64,000 bases of DNA, from positions 24,526 through 88,525 of the forward strand of contig NZ_LZGT01000101.1 in the NCBI RefSeq assembly GCF_001690525.1. The letters run 5' to 3'. Origin of the DNA: Gilliamella sp. App6-5. Its GTDB lineage: Bacteria; Pseudomonadota; Gammaproteobacteria; Enterobacterales; Orbaceae. The notes below the pieces were generated by a model. It saw only the letters and a list, made by a program, of their open reading frames with translations. It was not told the origin of the DNA and did not search any database. The translations under genes and the position numbers were made by a program. Positions 1 through 9,151 of this stretch are shown in pieces; the stretch's first letter is position 1; each line of letters begins with the position of its first letter.

Positions 1-1
1 G

Positions 2-412
2 ACATTCTTTATTGCGTTTTTTGCAAAGTCTAGCCAACTAAAAATCTTAGGACGAGCGTCTGCAGTGCCAGCAATATTTAATATCAACGAACCGGTTATT
101 TTTGGTATGCCGATTGTATACAATCCTTATTTAGCACTGCCTTTTTTCTTAGCACCTATGGCTTGCGGAACATTAGGTTATTTGGCTATTAATACGGGTT
201 TTATTCATCCAATCATCGCATTAATTCCTTGGCCATCACCAATGGGATTAGGGGCATTTATTAGTACTGGAGGTGATTATAAAGCGGCTATTGTTGCCAT
301 ATTTTCGGCTATTTTAGCTTTGCTAATCTATATTCCTTTTGTCAAATTATATGACAATAAATTGTATAAAGATGAGCAAGGTAAATCAGAAAGTCAAATT
401 CAAATAGCTTAG
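2..412 (+). CDS. PTS lactose/cellobiose-type EIIC component, C-terminal part
   Basis: The gene enters from the left edge and is open from base 2 to a TAG at 410-412, giving about 136 residues of a membrane permease. The stretch with FNINEPVIFG is the hallmark of the EIIC permease of the cellobiose/chitobiose/lactose PTS family, which imports a disaccharide while the cognate EIIB phosphorylates it. Several hydrophobic segments follow, and the protein ends in a charged tail (KLYKDEQGKSESQ), as usual for a free-standing IIC. An internal GTG at 65 is not the real start, because family-like residues continue upstream of it. A terminator follows at once, so this is the last gene of its operon. The exact sugar cannot be told. 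Confidence 0.85.
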   Translation, partial: TFFIAFFAKSSQLKILGRASAVPAIFNINEPVIFGMPIVYNPYLALPFFLAPMACGTLGYLAINTGFIHPIIALIPWPSPMGLGAFISTGGDYKAAIVAIFSAILALLIYIPFVKLYDNKLYKDEQGKSESQIQIA

Positions 413-430
413 TTTTTTTATAATTTAGAT

Positions 431-474
431 AAGAGCGTATACACTTTAATTAAATGGGTTACGCTCTTTTTTAT
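431..474 (+). terminator. Intrinsic terminator after the PTS gene
   Basis: A perfect 9-bp stem (AAGAGCGTA 431-439 with TACGCTCTT 460-468), a 20-nt loop and then a T run. It lies 19 bases after the PTS stop codon. Confidence 0.8.
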
Positions 475-1016
475 TTATAATCATAAAGATCAATTGCGCC
501 TATTGTCTATGAGGGTCAAGAAATCATTTCGACTAAATTTACTATTGTTTTATACTTAAACGTAGTGTTTCCTGAAACTTTTTGACAAAAATAAGCTTTA
601 TTTAAATGGATTATGTTTTTTATCGCTAATTGTGTTAAGAAAATACATCATCCTTGACATCTCTTAATAACATTTTCCACCAAAGTGTAATTATTTCTCA
701 CTTATGTTCATCAAATAAGATGGATAGGCAGCTCTATGTAGATAAGTTTTATTATCATCGATTGCATATTAAATTATCAGCCTCTATTGAGTAAAACTAA
801 CTGATCATCTTATTTTTGGTATTAGCAATTATTGATACTCCATGTAAATGACAAGTAAGGGTAAACCATTGTATTGCAGCTAGCTGATCAATATTTGCTC
901 AACATTTTTATTTTCTATGCTATATTGATGATTACCCTTAACCGATTATTGCATGATTTATTAATGCGATTCATGTATTTTGCTGTTAAGTGGGTACGAT
1001 AAATAATACTTTTATT
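475..1016. other. Intergenic stretch without a recognised gene
   Basis: No coding frame of convincing length, RNA gene or repeat is visible. A possible extended -10 (TGCTATATT, 918-926) could belong to a ggt promoter, but I see no well-spaced -35, so it is not called separately. Confidence 0.5.
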
Positions 1017-1028
1017 AGGAGGTGCAAA

Positions 1029-2732
1029 ATGTTTTATCTTAAACGTAAGTTGATAAAGTATTGCTACTTTATGGTATTTTTACTGATAAGCCAACAAGTA
1101 CTTGCTGTCGAAAACGTAACACAAAAATTAGAAGCTGGCGCAGTTGCTTCGCCCGATTATTATGGCGCCACTGCTGCACAAGAAATTTTAAAAAAAGGGG
1201 GAAATGCGGCTGATGCTGCTGTGGCTACCGCATTTGCTCTTGCTGTTACTTATCCTGAAGCGGGTAATATTGGTGGTGGGGGCTTTATGACCCTTTGGAT
1301 GGACGGTAAGCCTTATTTTATTGATTATCGTGAAGTTGCACCAAGCAAAGCTGATAAAGATATGTATCTTGATGAACATAAAAATGTGATCCCTAATTTG
1401 AGTTTATATTCTTACAAAGCATCGGGCGTGCCAGGAACGGTTGCCGGTATGTGGGCAGTGCATCAGCGTTTTGGTAAATTATCTTGGAAAGAGGTGATGG
1501 CACCGGCTATTCGATTTGCTAATGAAGGGTTCACCGTAGATAAACAGCTAGTTAAACGTTATCAAGAAGCAGCCGAGCTTGCACCTGCTAATGGTCACTT
1601 TAAGCAATACTTTGGTGCTATGCAAGCAGGAAAAATATTTAAACAACCTGAGCTTGGTAAAGTTTTAGATCGTATTGCAAACCAAGGTAGTGATGGATTT
1701 TATAAAGGCGAAACTGCTAAATTAATTGCACAACAGATGGAAAAAAATGATGGTTTAATTACTGAAAATGATTTAGTTAATTATCAGGCTAAATGGCGAG
1801 ATCCTTTAGTTGCTAACTGGCAAGATATGCAAATTGTTACCGCCCCTCCGCCAAGTTCAGGTGGTGTTGGTTTAATTCAACTCTTATTAATGAAACAAGA
1901 TCTTGCAAATGAGTTCAGAGGGGTGAAAGTGAATTCGCCACAATATATTCACTTATTAGCAGAAATAGAAAAACGTGTTTTTGCTGATCGGGCTGAATAT
2001 ATGGGGGATCCTGATTTTATCAGGGTACCTGTTACTCAGTTAATTGATGCTAATTATTTGATGCAAAGAGCTAAGCAAGTTAATCCAAAAGCTATTTCGA
2101 TTACTGAACAAGTTAAACCTGGTTTAGACAATAATCGCGAAAAATTACAGACAACGCATTTTTCTATTGTGGATAAATGGGGCAATGCGGCATCTAATAC
2201 ATATACGCTCAATGGCTGGTTTGGTTCGGCGGTTGTAATAGAAGGTACAGGTATTATACTCAATAATGAGATGGATGATTTTAGTAGTAAACCTGGTGTT
2301 GCTAATCAATTTGGTGTCGTTAGCAAAGATGCTAATGCAATCGAGCCAAATAAACGTCCTTTATCTTCTATGACGCCAAGTATATTTATTAAAAATAATG
2401 ATGTTGAAATGGTCATTGGTACACCGGGCGGTTCAAGGATTTTTACTTCAATTTTTCAAGTTGTGACGAATGTCTTTGATAACCATATGTCATTACAAGC
2501 AGCAATAGATGCTCCGCGTTATCATCATCAATTATTACCAACTAATCTTATCTTTATTGAGCGTTTTCAAAATAAAGTACCAGAAGATTTAAAAGATCAA
2601 CTCAAACAGATGGGTTATCAGTTTAAGCAGCAAGATTTTAGCGGTGATATTCAAGCCATAAAAATCACCGACAATAAACCCGAAGCGGTGTCAGATATCC
2701 GAGGTAGAGGTAAATCAATTATTGTTAAATAG
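1029..2732 (+). CDS. ggt: Gamma-glutamyltranspeptidase
   Basis: Periplasmic enzyme that cleaves the gamma-glutamyl bond of glutathione and related compounds and transfers or hydrolyses the glutamyl group; the precursor self-cleaves into large and small subunits. The ATG at 1029 is chosen because AGGAGG (1017-1022) sits six bases upstream; a longer frame from 990 has no such site. The protein is 567 aa with a signal peptide at about residues 1-27 (basic start, hydrophobic core, ending VLAVE). The autoprocessing and catalytic Thr is expected at about residue 376 in QTTHFSIVD. Family motifs PPSSGG, NNEMDDF and GTPGGSRI are present, so it looks intact. It is monocistronic, with a terminator after it. 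Confidence 0.96.
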   Translation: MFYLKRKLIKYCYFMVFLLISQQVLAVENVTQKLEAGAVASPDYYGATAAQEILKKGGNAADAAVATAFALAVTYPEAGNIGGGGFMTLWMDGKPYFIDYREVAPSKADKDMYLDEHKNVIPNLSLYSYKASGVPGTVAGMWAVHQRFGKLSWKEVMAPAIRFANEGFTVDKQLVKRYQEAAELAPANGHFKQYFGAMQAGKIFKQPELGKVLDRIANQGSDGFYKGETAKLIAQQMEKNDGLITENDLVNYQAKWRDPLVANWQDMQIVTAPPPSSGGVGLIQLLLMKQDLANEFRGVKVNSPQYIHLLAEIEKRVFADRAEYMGDPDFIRVPVTQLIDANYLMQRAKQVNPKAISITEQVKPGLDNNREKLQTTHFSIVDKWGNAASNTYTLNGWFGSAVVIEGTGIILNNEMDDFSSKPGVANQFGVVSKDANAIEPNKRPLSSMTPSIFIKNNDVEMVIGTPGGSRIFTSIFQVVTNVFDNHMSLQAAIDAPRYHHQLLPTNLIFIERFQNKVPEDLKDQLKQMGYQFKQQDFSGDIQAIKITDNKPEAVSDIRGRGKSIIVK

Positions 2733-2813
2733 TTGCTTTTTAATAGCGTCTAGTGATGTACAATAACTCAATGATTTTTTATTTAGCCTGTTATTGTACT
2801 GAAAATAGATAAT

Positions 2814-2842
2814 AAAAAACCCGTTTTATTAACGGGTTTTTT
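2814..2842. terminator. Bidirectional terminator between ggt and rplI
   Basis: A perfect 12-bp inverted repeat (AAAAAACCCGTT / AACGGGTTTTTT) with a 5-nt loop. It gives a U run on both strands and can end ggt (plus) and the rpsF operon (minus). Confidence 0.92.
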
Positions 2843-2860
2843 ATCTGTATTGAGTGATAA

Positions 2861-3310
2861 TTATTCAGAAATAATTTCAACAATAACTTTAGCAAAAGCT
2901 TCGCTGTGTACTTGGAAGAACACTTCGTGTTCACCCGTTGTACGTAACACACCATTTGGTAAGCGAACTTCACTTTTCGATACTTGAATACCACGAGCTT
3001 TAACTGCATCTGCGATATCACGAGTACCGATTGAACCAAATAATTTGCCTTCATCACCAGCTTTAGAAGTGATAGTGACTTTACCAAGTGCATTAATTTC
3101 AGCAACGCGTTGTTCAGCGGCTTTTAATGTCTCAGCAAGTTTTGCTTCTAATTCAGCACGACGAGCTTCAAAAAATTCGATATTCTTTTTAGTCGCTGCT
3201 ACTGCTTTACCTTGTGGAATCAAAAAGTTACGCGCATAACCCGCTTTAACATTAACTTGATCACCTAAGCTGCCTAAATTAGCAACTTTATCGAGTAGAA
3301 TAATTTGCAT
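2861..3310 (-). CDS. rplI: 50S ribosomal protein L9
   Basis: A 149-aa protein, the normal L9 length, starting [13 protein letters not shown] with the conserved N-terminal rRNA-binding domain ([13 protein letters not shown], about residues 24-36), a long charged connecting helix (about 40-75) and a C-terminal domain. It is the last gene of the rpsF-priB-rpsR-rplI operon, 22 bases after rpsR, and is followed by a strong bidirectional terminator. No abnormality is seen. Confidence 0.98.
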   Translation of the reverse strand: MQIILLDKVANLGSLGDQVNVKAGYARNFLIPQGKAVAATKKNIEFFEARRAELEAKLAETLKAAEQRVAEINALGKVTITSKAGDEGKLFGSIGTRDIADAVKARGIQVSKSEVRLPNGVLRTTGEHEVFFQVHSEAFAKVIVEIISE

Positions 3311-3332
3311 TATATGTTCCCTCTGTTGCTAA

Positions 3333-3560
3333 TTACTGATGGTTGTCAGTGTATGGTAATAATGCCAAGTAACGAGCGCGTTTGATAGCGCGAGCTAATT
3401 GACGTTGATATTTTGCACTTGTACCAGTAATACGGCTTGGTACAATTTTACCACTTTCTGTGATATAGCTTTTTAATAAAGAAACATCTTTATAATCAAT
3501 TTCTTTAACGCCTTCTGCAGTAAAACGGCAGAATTTGCGACGACGGAAATAACGTGCCAT
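3333..3560 (-). CDS. rpsR: 30S ribosomal protein S18
   Basis: A 75-aa, highly basic protein with the family start [13 protein letters not shown] and the motif [21 protein letters not shown]. It binds 16S rRNA together with S6, encoded two genes upstream. It lies in the conserved order rpsF-priB-rpsR-rplI, four bases after priB, so co-transcription is expected. Length is as in E. coli. Confidence 0.98.
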   Translation of the reverse strand: MARYFRRRKFCRFTAEGVKEIDYKDVSLLKSYITESGKIVPSRITGTSAKYQRQLARAIKRARYLALLPYTDNHQ

Positions 3561-3564
3561 TTGG

Positions 3565-3873
3565 CTATTCTCCTAATAGTTTAATTTGGTCAGCATGTAA
3601 AACAAGTTGGCTTGTTTGGTTACGTTTAGTGTGGGTACTTATAAATCCACCAACTAAAACTCTACTGCCTTTTTTTACGTAACTTAACTCTTGTTGTCCA
3701 CTAGCAATCACTGGCATGATGCACCATGCTTGCCTTGTGAGTTCTGCTTCAATCTGCTCAGAAACATGTTCTAAATAAAATTGACAATGCGAAATCCCAT
3801 TTGGACTGATTTTTCTTATCGGTGTTTTTTTTACAATACCCGATAACACTAAACGATTATTCGTCGGAATCAT
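3565..3873 (-). CDS. priB: Primosomal replication protein N (PriB)
   Basis: A single-stranded-DNA-binding OB-fold protein of the replication-restart primosome that bridges PriA and DnaT. The frame is open from 3921, but the ATG at 3873 gives a 102-aa protein whose start ([12 protein letters not shown]) matches the family (E. coli MTNRLVLSG). This makes the gene overlap the end of rpsF by 17 bases, suggesting translational coupling. Motifs [19 protein letters not shown] and [10 protein letters not shown] are typical. Position between rpsF and rpsR is the standard one. Confidence 0.93.
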   Translation of the reverse strand: MIPTNNRLVLSGIVKKTPIRKISPNGISHCQFYLEHVSEQIEAELTRQAWCIMPVIASGQQELSYVKKGSRVLVGGFISTHTKRNQTSQLVLHADQIKLLGE

Positions 3874-4240
3874 CGTCCATGTTTGCTTCGTTAAAATCTT
3901 CTTCAGAGCTACGACGCTCATCTTTCGCTTTTAACATAGGTGAAGTTTCAGTTACAGCGTGTTTGGTGCGCATAATTAAACTGCGAATTACTGCATCATT
4001 GAAACGGAAGTTATCTTCAAGCTCATTAATAGCTTCTTGAGTTGCTTCAACATTCATTAACACATAGTGTGCTTTGTGCAGTTTTTCGATAGGATAGGCT
4101 AATTGACGACGACCCCAATCTTCTAGACGATGGATTTTACCACCATCAGTGGTTAACGTACCAGTATAACGTTCAATCATACTTGGCACTTGTTCACTTT
4201 GGTCTGGGTGAACCATAAATACTATTTCGTAATGACGCAT
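3857..4240 (-). CDS. rpsF: 30S ribosomal protein S6
   Basis: A 127-aa S6 (start [18 protein letters not shown]). The core is about residues 1-100 and is followed by an acidic tail rich in D and E (ending DDDSDE), which in enterics is the part modified by RimK with extra glutamates. It is the first gene of the operon. A well-matched promoter (4336-4364) and a leader hairpin of the S6:S18-binding type (4264-4298) lie upstream, so autoregulation by S6-S18 is likely. Confidence 0.98.
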   Translation of the reverse strand: MRHYEIVFMVHPDQSEQVPSMIERYTGTLTTDGGKIHRLEDWGRRQLAYPIEKLHKAHYVLMNVEATQEAINELEDNFRFNDAVIRSLIMRTKHAVTETSPMLKAKDERRSSEEDFNEANMDDDSDE

Positions 4241-4263
4241 TATCGCTCCCTACGGATTAATCA

Positions 4264-4298
4264 GCTTTCTGTCGGGGCAACCGCAACCCATTGAAAGC
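4264..4298 (-). promoter_or_regulatory. rpsF leader hairpin, candidate S6:S18-binding element
   Basis: In the transcribed (minus) strand an outer stem GCTTTC/GAAAGC (6 bp) closes an inner GG(G)/CC(C) helix, leaving CCGACA unpaired on the 3' side. An rpsF leader motif with a conserved CCG in an asymmetric internal loop is known to bind the S6-S18 complex in many bacteria. It lies about 24 bases before the start codon. The match is by eye, without a covariance search. Confidence 0.55.
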
Positions 4299-4335
4299 AA
4301 GGAACATGAAAATAGGCGGTTGAAATCGACGGGGC

Positions 4336-4364
4336 ATTATATATCAACTTATCATATTTGACAA
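4336..4364 (-). promoter_or_regulatory. Sigma-70 promoter of the rpsF operon
   Basis: On the minus strand, TTGTCA (4364-4359) and a perfect TATAAT (4341-4336) are separated by exactly 17 bases. Transcription would begin near 4329, giving a leader of about 90 bases that contains the hairpin at 4264-4298. Confidence 0.75.
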
Positions 4365-4379
4365 ATGAATATAATAAGG

Positions 4380-4721
4380 TGACTTGAGGACTTGTATTAC
4401 TTTTTTATGAAGGAAACTTCTGTTTTATCTTAGTTTTTAACAGAAGATATAGCTTCATATTATATCTGAAACGTAAAATATAAAAGATAAATATAATCAG
4501 TTATATATCTGAGTGTTTTTTACGGTGTTGGTTAACTATTTTACAAACTATCAATATCATTTAAATGATAAATAAAATTTACACAGTTTTGCACCGTTTT
4601 TTATATAAAAATGTATTTTAAATATGTAACGATTTCTATACATTTTTGCTATTAAAATATGTTATGCTTGTCAGTATATATCAATTTTACGCATAGACGT
4701 TTGTATAAAAGGAGAAGTTTG
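4380..4721. other. Divergent intergenic stretch before hinT
   Basis: Very AT-rich, with no gene, RNA or clear repeat seen. It must hold the hinT promoter, but no well-spaced -35/-10 pair stands out. AAGGAG (4709-4714) is the hinT ribosome-binding site. Confidence 0.4.
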
Positions 4722-5069
4722 ATGGCTCAGGAAACTATTTTTAGCAAAATTATTCGAAGAGAAATCCCTGCCGATATCGTTTTTCAAGATGACAAAGTGA
4801 CCGCTTTTCGAGATATTTCTCCTCAAGCGCCGACACATATTTTAATTATTCCTAACAAACTTATTCCAACCATAAATGATATCACTGAACAAGACGAAAC
4901 GTTATTAGGGCATATGATGATTGTCGCAGCTAAAATTGCAAACCAAGAAGGCATTGATGAAAGCGGATATCGTTTAATCATGAATTGTAATAAAGATGCT
5001 GGGCAAGAAGTTTTTCATATTCATATGCATCTATTAGGTGGTAAAAATTTAGGTCGATTAATAGGTTAA
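4722..5069 (+). CDS. hinT: HIT-family purine nucleoside phosphoramidase HinT
   Basis: Hydrolyses adenosine 5'-monophosphoramidate-type substrates in the cytoplasm. The ATG at 4722 follows an AAGGAG site and gives [16 protein letters not shown], as in E. coli; the frame also runs upstream to 4659 without support. The protein is 115 aa. The HIT triad HIHMH lies at residues 99-103, with the central His101 as expected nucleophile. It is followed at 7 bases by lpoB and then nagZ; enterics have extra genes (ycfL, thiK) in this run that are absent here. Confidence 0.97.
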   Translation: MAQETIFSKIIRREIPADIVFQDDKVTAFRDISPQAPTHILIIPNKLIPTINDITEQDETLLGHMMIVAAKIANQEGIDESGYRLIMNCNKDAGQEVFHIHMHLLGGKNLGRLIG

Positions 5070-5076
5070 ATATTAT

Positions 5077-5706
5077 ATGAAACAGATAAAACGCCTATTT
5101 GTTATTAGTGCAATGACTTGTGTATTAGCAGGTTGTCATCTTATTAGTCATACCCCAAAAGTTGAAGTAAAACCACCCGTTGATGTCACTGAACCTGATG
5201 ATACTGGGGTAGTTGAAACACCGCCTCAGATCGTTAAACAAACTGATTGGAACACAATATTATTACCATTTGTAAATAAAATATTACACGTGTCACTTTC
5301 AAATAATGACAATAAAATTATTTTAATTAGTGACATTCAAAATCGTAGCGGTGATTATCTTGTAACAAATCAAATTGATGACGCATTACATCAATTGATG
5401 AATAAACAAAATATGTTTACAGTCGTCAATAGGCAGTCAACAAACCAAGCTAAACAAGCGTTAGGTATTTCGGCTGATGATAAGTTTGTGTCACGTGGTA
5501 AGATGATAGGGTTAGCTAAATCAATCAATGCTGGATATGTGCTATTTACAACTATATATAAAGTACCAACTGAGAGTAATGATGCTAATCTTTCAGTCGA
5601 ATTGCTATCAACACAAAGCGGAGAAATTTTAACAAAAGTGACATCGAAAGACTTCTCTTCACAACAAAATACTAATAAAGATAACGTTTCAGAGGCACAT
5701 GAATAA
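5077..5706 (+). CDS. lpoB: Outer-membrane lipoprotein LpoB, activator of PBP1b
   Basis: LpoB reaches through the peptidoglycan and stimulates the glycosyltransferase/transpeptidase PBP1b. The 209-aa protein has a lipoprotein signal (VLAGC, Cys20), a Pro/acid-rich linker (about 25-60) and then the globular domain starting near TDWNTILLPFVNKIL. Family-like blocks QTDWN, NQIDDAL and KQALGISADDK are visible. Its stop codon directly abuts the nagZ start, so it is part of a hinT-lpoB-nagZ operon. Similarity is clear in pattern but moderate in sequence. Confidence 0.88.
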   Translation: MKQIKRLFVISAMTCVLAGCHLISHTPKVEVKPPVDVTEPDDTGVVETPPQIVKQTDWNTILLPFVNKILHVSLSNNDNKIILISDIQNRSGDYLVTNQIDDALHQLMNKQNMFTVVNRQSTNQAKQALGISADDKFVSRGKMIGLAKSINAGYVLFTTIYKVPTESNDANLSVELLSTQSGEILTKVTSKDFSSQQNTNKDNVSEAHE

Positions 5707-6750
5707 ATGGGACCATTATTGATTGATGTCGAAGGTACTTCATTAACCGATGAAGATAAAGTGCTTTTGAAAAATCCATTGATTGCAGGGGTGATTTTAT
5801 TTAGTCGTAATTATCAAGATCAAGCTCAATTAATGGCATTGATAAAACAGATTCGAGCGGCTTCTTCACAGCGTTTATTAATTTCGGTCGATCATGAAGG
5901 TGGGCGTGTTCAGCGGTTTAGAGAGGGGTTTACGGCGATTCCTCCTGCGCAATCGTTTGCGGCGCTTAATAATCTAGAGCAAGCTAAGTCATTAGCCTTT
6001 GATGCCGGCTGGGTACTTGCTATGGAACTCATTGCCTTTGATATCGATCTTAGCTATGCGCCAGTGTTAGATTTAGGTCATGACTGCTTAGCTATTGGTA
6101 CACGTTCGTTTCATCAAGATGCTAATATCGCTTATCAAGTTGCTTCTGCTATGATTGATGGTATGCATGCAGCAGGTATGAAAACAACGGGCAAACATTT
6201 TCCGGGACATGGTCATGTGATTGCTGACTCACATAAAGAAACACCCATTGATGATCGTGAAAAATCGTTGATTGAACATGATATGCAAATATTTGCTAAG
6301 CTTATTGCCGATAAAAAACTCGATGCGATTATGCCTGCTCATGTTATCTATCCTGCTTTTAATAATAAACCGGCTAGTGGTTCATCGTATTGGCTTAAAA
6401 CAGTACTTCGTAAGCAATTGCATTTTGATGGTATCATCTTTTCTGATGATTTATCAATGGAAGGCGCTTCAATAATGGGCAATTATGCCGAGCGAGCGCA
6501 AGCGGCATTATCCGCAGGCTGTGATCTGCTTTTGGCTTGTAACAATAGACAAGGGACGTTAGCTATTTTAGACCAATTGACGGCGTTAGATAAGGTTCAT
6601 CCTTTAACATCAGATAAAGCAAAACGTTTACTAACCAATACAAAAATGACTTATTCAGAATTAACGAAAAGTTCTGAGTGGCAATATCGACGTGATAATT
6701 TAGTAAAACTTAGTGAAAAGTGGGCAAACTATGCAAGTAGCAATCATTGA
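5707..6750 (+). CDS. nagZ: Beta-N-acetylhexosaminidase NagZ
   Basis: A cytoplasmic glycoside hydrolase family 3 enzyme that removes GlcNAc from 1,6-anhydro-muropeptides in cell-wall recycling. It is 347 aa, close to the E. coli length. The GH3 loop KHFPGHG (residues 163-169) and the nucleophile region FSDDLSMEG (about 245-253) are intact, as is the substrate motif DHEGGRVQRF. The ATG at 5707 directly follows the lpoB TAA, and its end overlaps the tyrR start by about 20 bases, implying coupled translation. Confidence 0.97.
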   Translation: MGPLLIDVEGTSLTDEDKVLLKNPLIAGVILFSRNYQDQAQLMALIKQIRAASSQRLLISVDHEGGRVQRFREGFTAIPPAQSFAALNNLEQAKSLAFDAGWVLAMELIAFDIDLSYAPVLDLGHDCLAIGTRSFHQDANIAYQVASAMIDGMHAAGMKTTGKHFPGHGHVIADSHKETPIDDREKSLIEHDMQIFAKLIADKKLDAIMPAHVIYPAFNNKPASGSSYWLKTVLRKQLHFDGIIFSDDLSMEGASIMGNYAERAQAALSAGCDLLLACNNRQGTLAILDQLTALDKVHPLTSDKAKRLLTNTKMTYSELTKSSEWQYRRDNLVKLSEKWANYASSNH

Positions 6751-7972
6751 AATTGATAATAACCAACTTCTGGTTGCGTATAATCATGTCGCTAAGGCGT
6801 TATTTTCTGAGCATGCTTTAGTATTAAATCAACCTTTTGATTATCAAAAGATCTTCAATCTTGATAATATAATCAATATAGATGAACAAGATGATACGAT
6901 CATAGTTTTAAACTCTCAGCATTTTTTATTGCAAAGAGTAATGGGATCGTCTAAAACCCTATTTATTTTACAATCAATTGATTATCTAAAAAAACGATTA
7001 TCAAAAATCAAAGTAGTGGGTGGGCATGCTTTTGATATTTTTGCCACCGAAAGTTTGGTTATGCAAAAACTCATTGCTCAAGCTAAAGCCTTTTCTATAC
7101 AACGCGAACCATTATTAATATCTGGTGAAACTGGCACAGGTAAAGATTTACTGGCTAATGCTTGCCATCAATATAGTCCACGCGGTGATCAAACCTTTCT
7201 AGCATTAAACTGTGCAGCCATGCCTGATGATGTGGTCGAAAGTGAATTATATGGACATGCAGCAGGCGCCTACCCTGGTGCTATTGAGAATAAAAAAGGC
7301 TTTTTTGAGCAAGCTAATGGTGGATCTGTATTGCTTGATGGCATTGATGAAATGTCTTTTCAAATGCAAACCAAATTACTCCGTTTTATTAATGATGGTT
7401 ATTTTCGCCGTGTGGGTGATGATGATGAAGTCTATGTTGATGTAAGAATTATTTGCGCTACAAAAGTCGATTTAGCTGAGTTGGTCGAACAAGGTAAATT
7501 TAGAAAAGATCTTTACTACAGACTGAATGTGTTGTCGCTTAATTTACCTTCTTTACAAGAGCGCAAAGATGATATTGCGCTACTGGTTCACATTTTTGTT
7601 AATGAGTTTGCCAATAAACAAGGCATCATTCCACCAACAGTTGATGATAATGTCATTGATTATTTAACTGGTTATTCATGGCCGGGTAATGTACGGCAAC
7701 TTAAAAATATCCTTTATTCTGCATTGGCGCAATTGAAAGCGCCTAAGTTAACCGCCAAAGATATCGTGTTACCAACTTCAAGCACATCGCAATTATCATG
7801 GGTTAGCAATATTGAAAATAAAACTTTAGATCAAATGACTAAACAATTTGAGAAAGAGATTTTATTAAAATTATATGGCCAATTCCCAAGTTCAAGAAAA
7901 CTTGCTAAAAGACTAGGTGTATCGCATACGGCGATTGCGAATAAATTGCGGGAATATGGGATAGGGCGGTAG
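6731..7972 (+). CDS. tyrR: TyrR-type transcriptional regulator lacking the ACT domain
   Basis: Relative of TyrR, the aromatic amino acid regulator of enterics. ATG 6731 (413 aa) is preferred over GTG 6713. E. coli TyrR is about 513 aa with an N-terminal ACT domain; here that domain is missing and only about 85 residues of PAS-like sequence precede the AAA+ domain. Walker A is GETGTGKD, and GAYPGA sits where sigma-54 activators carry GAFTGA. Walker B reads LLDGIDEMS, with Gly204 where TyrR has Glu. The C-terminal helix-turn-helix (SRKLAKRLGVSHTAIANKLREYG) is almost identical to TyrR. Target genes should thus be similar, but ligand sensing must differ. Confidence 0.88.
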   Translation: MQVAIIEIDNNQLLVAYNHVAKALFSEHALVLNQPFDYQKIFNLDNIINIDEQDDTIIVLNSQHFLLQRVMGSSKTLFILQSIDYLKKRLSKIKVVGGHAFDIFATESLVMQKLIAQAKAFSIQREPLLISGETGTGKDLLANACHQYSPRGDQTFLALNCAAMPDDVVESELYGHAAGAYPGAIENKKGFFEQANGGSVLLDGIDEMSFQMQTKLLRFINDGYFRRVGDDDEVYVDVRIICATKVDLAELVEQGKFRKDLYYRLNVLSLNLPSLQERKDDIALLVHIFVNEFANKQGIIPPTVDDNVIDYLTGYSWPGNVRQLKNILYSALAQLKAPKLTAKDIVLPTSSTSQLSWVSNIENKTLDQMTKQFEKEILLKLYGQFPSSRKLAKRLGVSHTAIANKLREYGIGR

Positions 7973-8022
7973 GTTTTATCTGGAAAGCTAAAATAATACA
8001 AAGAATATAGGATATACAGCTT

Positions 8023-9135
8023 ATGATTGAAATCTTAAAAAGATTTAATAGATATAGAAATAATAAATTTAAGGAGCTTAAAAATATTTTTAGAACAGTT
8101 AAATTAAATAGGCAAAAAAAAGTAAAAAGTCTATTTGATCTTGATAAATGCCACTCTATTTTGATCGTTATGTGCGATTATGGTATCGGTGATGCTATTG
8201 TAACATCTTTTCTCATTTATGAATTAAGAAAAAATAATTACAATGTTAGTGTTGTAGCTGATGATCGGCTTAGTTTTTTATTTGATCATTTCATAGAAGT
8301 TGATAATGCGTTTTTTTTTAACAAGAAAAATATTAAAAAATTTATTAGAAGTATAAAAAAAATAAAAATAGATCTTGCTATTGATTTATATGATGAGGGA
8401 AATAATAGTCTAAGAAGAGTGGAAATAATATCTTCTTTTAAGCCAGCGCATACCTTAGGCTTCAATCAGCCAAAGTATAAACAATATGACACATCAATTT
8501 CCTATTCAGGTTATGATGCTCATATAACGGAAAGAAGTTGCATGGTCCTTAATTTTTTAAGTATCGATTATGATATCACTAAATATTATTTAAATGTACA
8601 AGATACAGAATTACAAGTAGCTAAGAAGTTTGTAGAGAAAATTTGTAATGGATTAAACAAGTTTATTATTGTTTTTAATCCGTTTGGATCAACTAAAACA
8701 AAAAGTTTTTCACTTCAGCAGATAGAAAAAATTACTGAATTTTTAGCTCAACAAAAAAATTGTATTACTATCGTTGTAGGTGAGCAGAAAGAAATTGCGT
8801 CTATATATGAATTACCTAATGTTTATATCAATAAGAATCCTTCTTTTATTGTTACGTCTGCTTTAGTTTCCTTATCTAATTTGGTTATTACTGTTGATAC
8901 ATCCATTGTTCATGTAGCATCTGCATATAACATCCCTATGGTAGCAGTATATAATAATCGTTATAACTTATGCTTTGACTTAAACAAAGTTTGGGCACCG
9001 ATAAGTAATAATTTTGAATTAATTTTTACAAATGAAAATAGAGGAACCGAATTGGGGGATCCTGTTTCTAATTTAGATACTCAATTTATCATTGAAAAAA
9101 TCAGTAAAATTTTGAGTGTTAATTTGGAGTATTGA
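8023..9135 (+). CDS. GT9-type (heptosyltransferase-like) glycosyltransferase
   Basis: A 370-aa protein starting the LOS gene island. The N-terminal half has MCDYGIGDAIVTSFLIYEL (about residues 50-68), the place where ADP-heptose:LPS heptosyltransferases have their G-D motif. The C-terminal half has VFNPFGSTKTKSFS and VDTSIVHVASAYNIPMVAVY, the nucleotide-sugar-binding pattern of GT9. No signal peptide or membrane segment is seen; it should act at the inner face of the cytoplasmic membrane. It resembles the opposite-strand gene at 20076-21164, so the two look like paralogs at either end of the island. Acceptor and sugar cannot be assigned. Codon use is very AT-rich. Confidence 0.8.
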   Translation: MIEILKRFNRYRNNKFKELKNIFRTVKLNRQKKVKSLFDLDKCHSILIVMCDYGIGDAIVTSFLIYELRKNNYNVSVVADDRLSFLFDHFIEVDNAFFFNKKNIKKFIRSIKKIKIDLAIDLYDEGNNSLRRVEIISSFKPAHTLGFNQPKYKQYDTSISYSGYDAHITERSCMVLNFLSIDYDITKYYLNVQDTELQVAKKFVEKICNGLNKFIIVFNPFGSTKTKSFSLQQIEKITEFLAQQKNCITIVVGEQKEIASIYELPNVYINKNPSFIVTSALVSLSNLVITVDTSIVHVASAYNIPMVAVYNNRYNLCFDLNKVWAPISNNFELIFTNENRGTELGDPVSNLDTQFIIEKISKILSVNLEY

Positions 9136-9151
9136 TGATAAACAGTATAGA

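Noticed and set aside
2791..3105. Second minus-strand frame overlapping rplI
   Set aside because: It is a shadow of rplI in another frame with no family features.
4358..4375. Plus-strand TTGACA and TATAAT near 4358-4375 as a promoter towards hinT
   Set aside because: Only six bases separate them, far too close; the minus-strand pair with 17-base spacing is the real signal.
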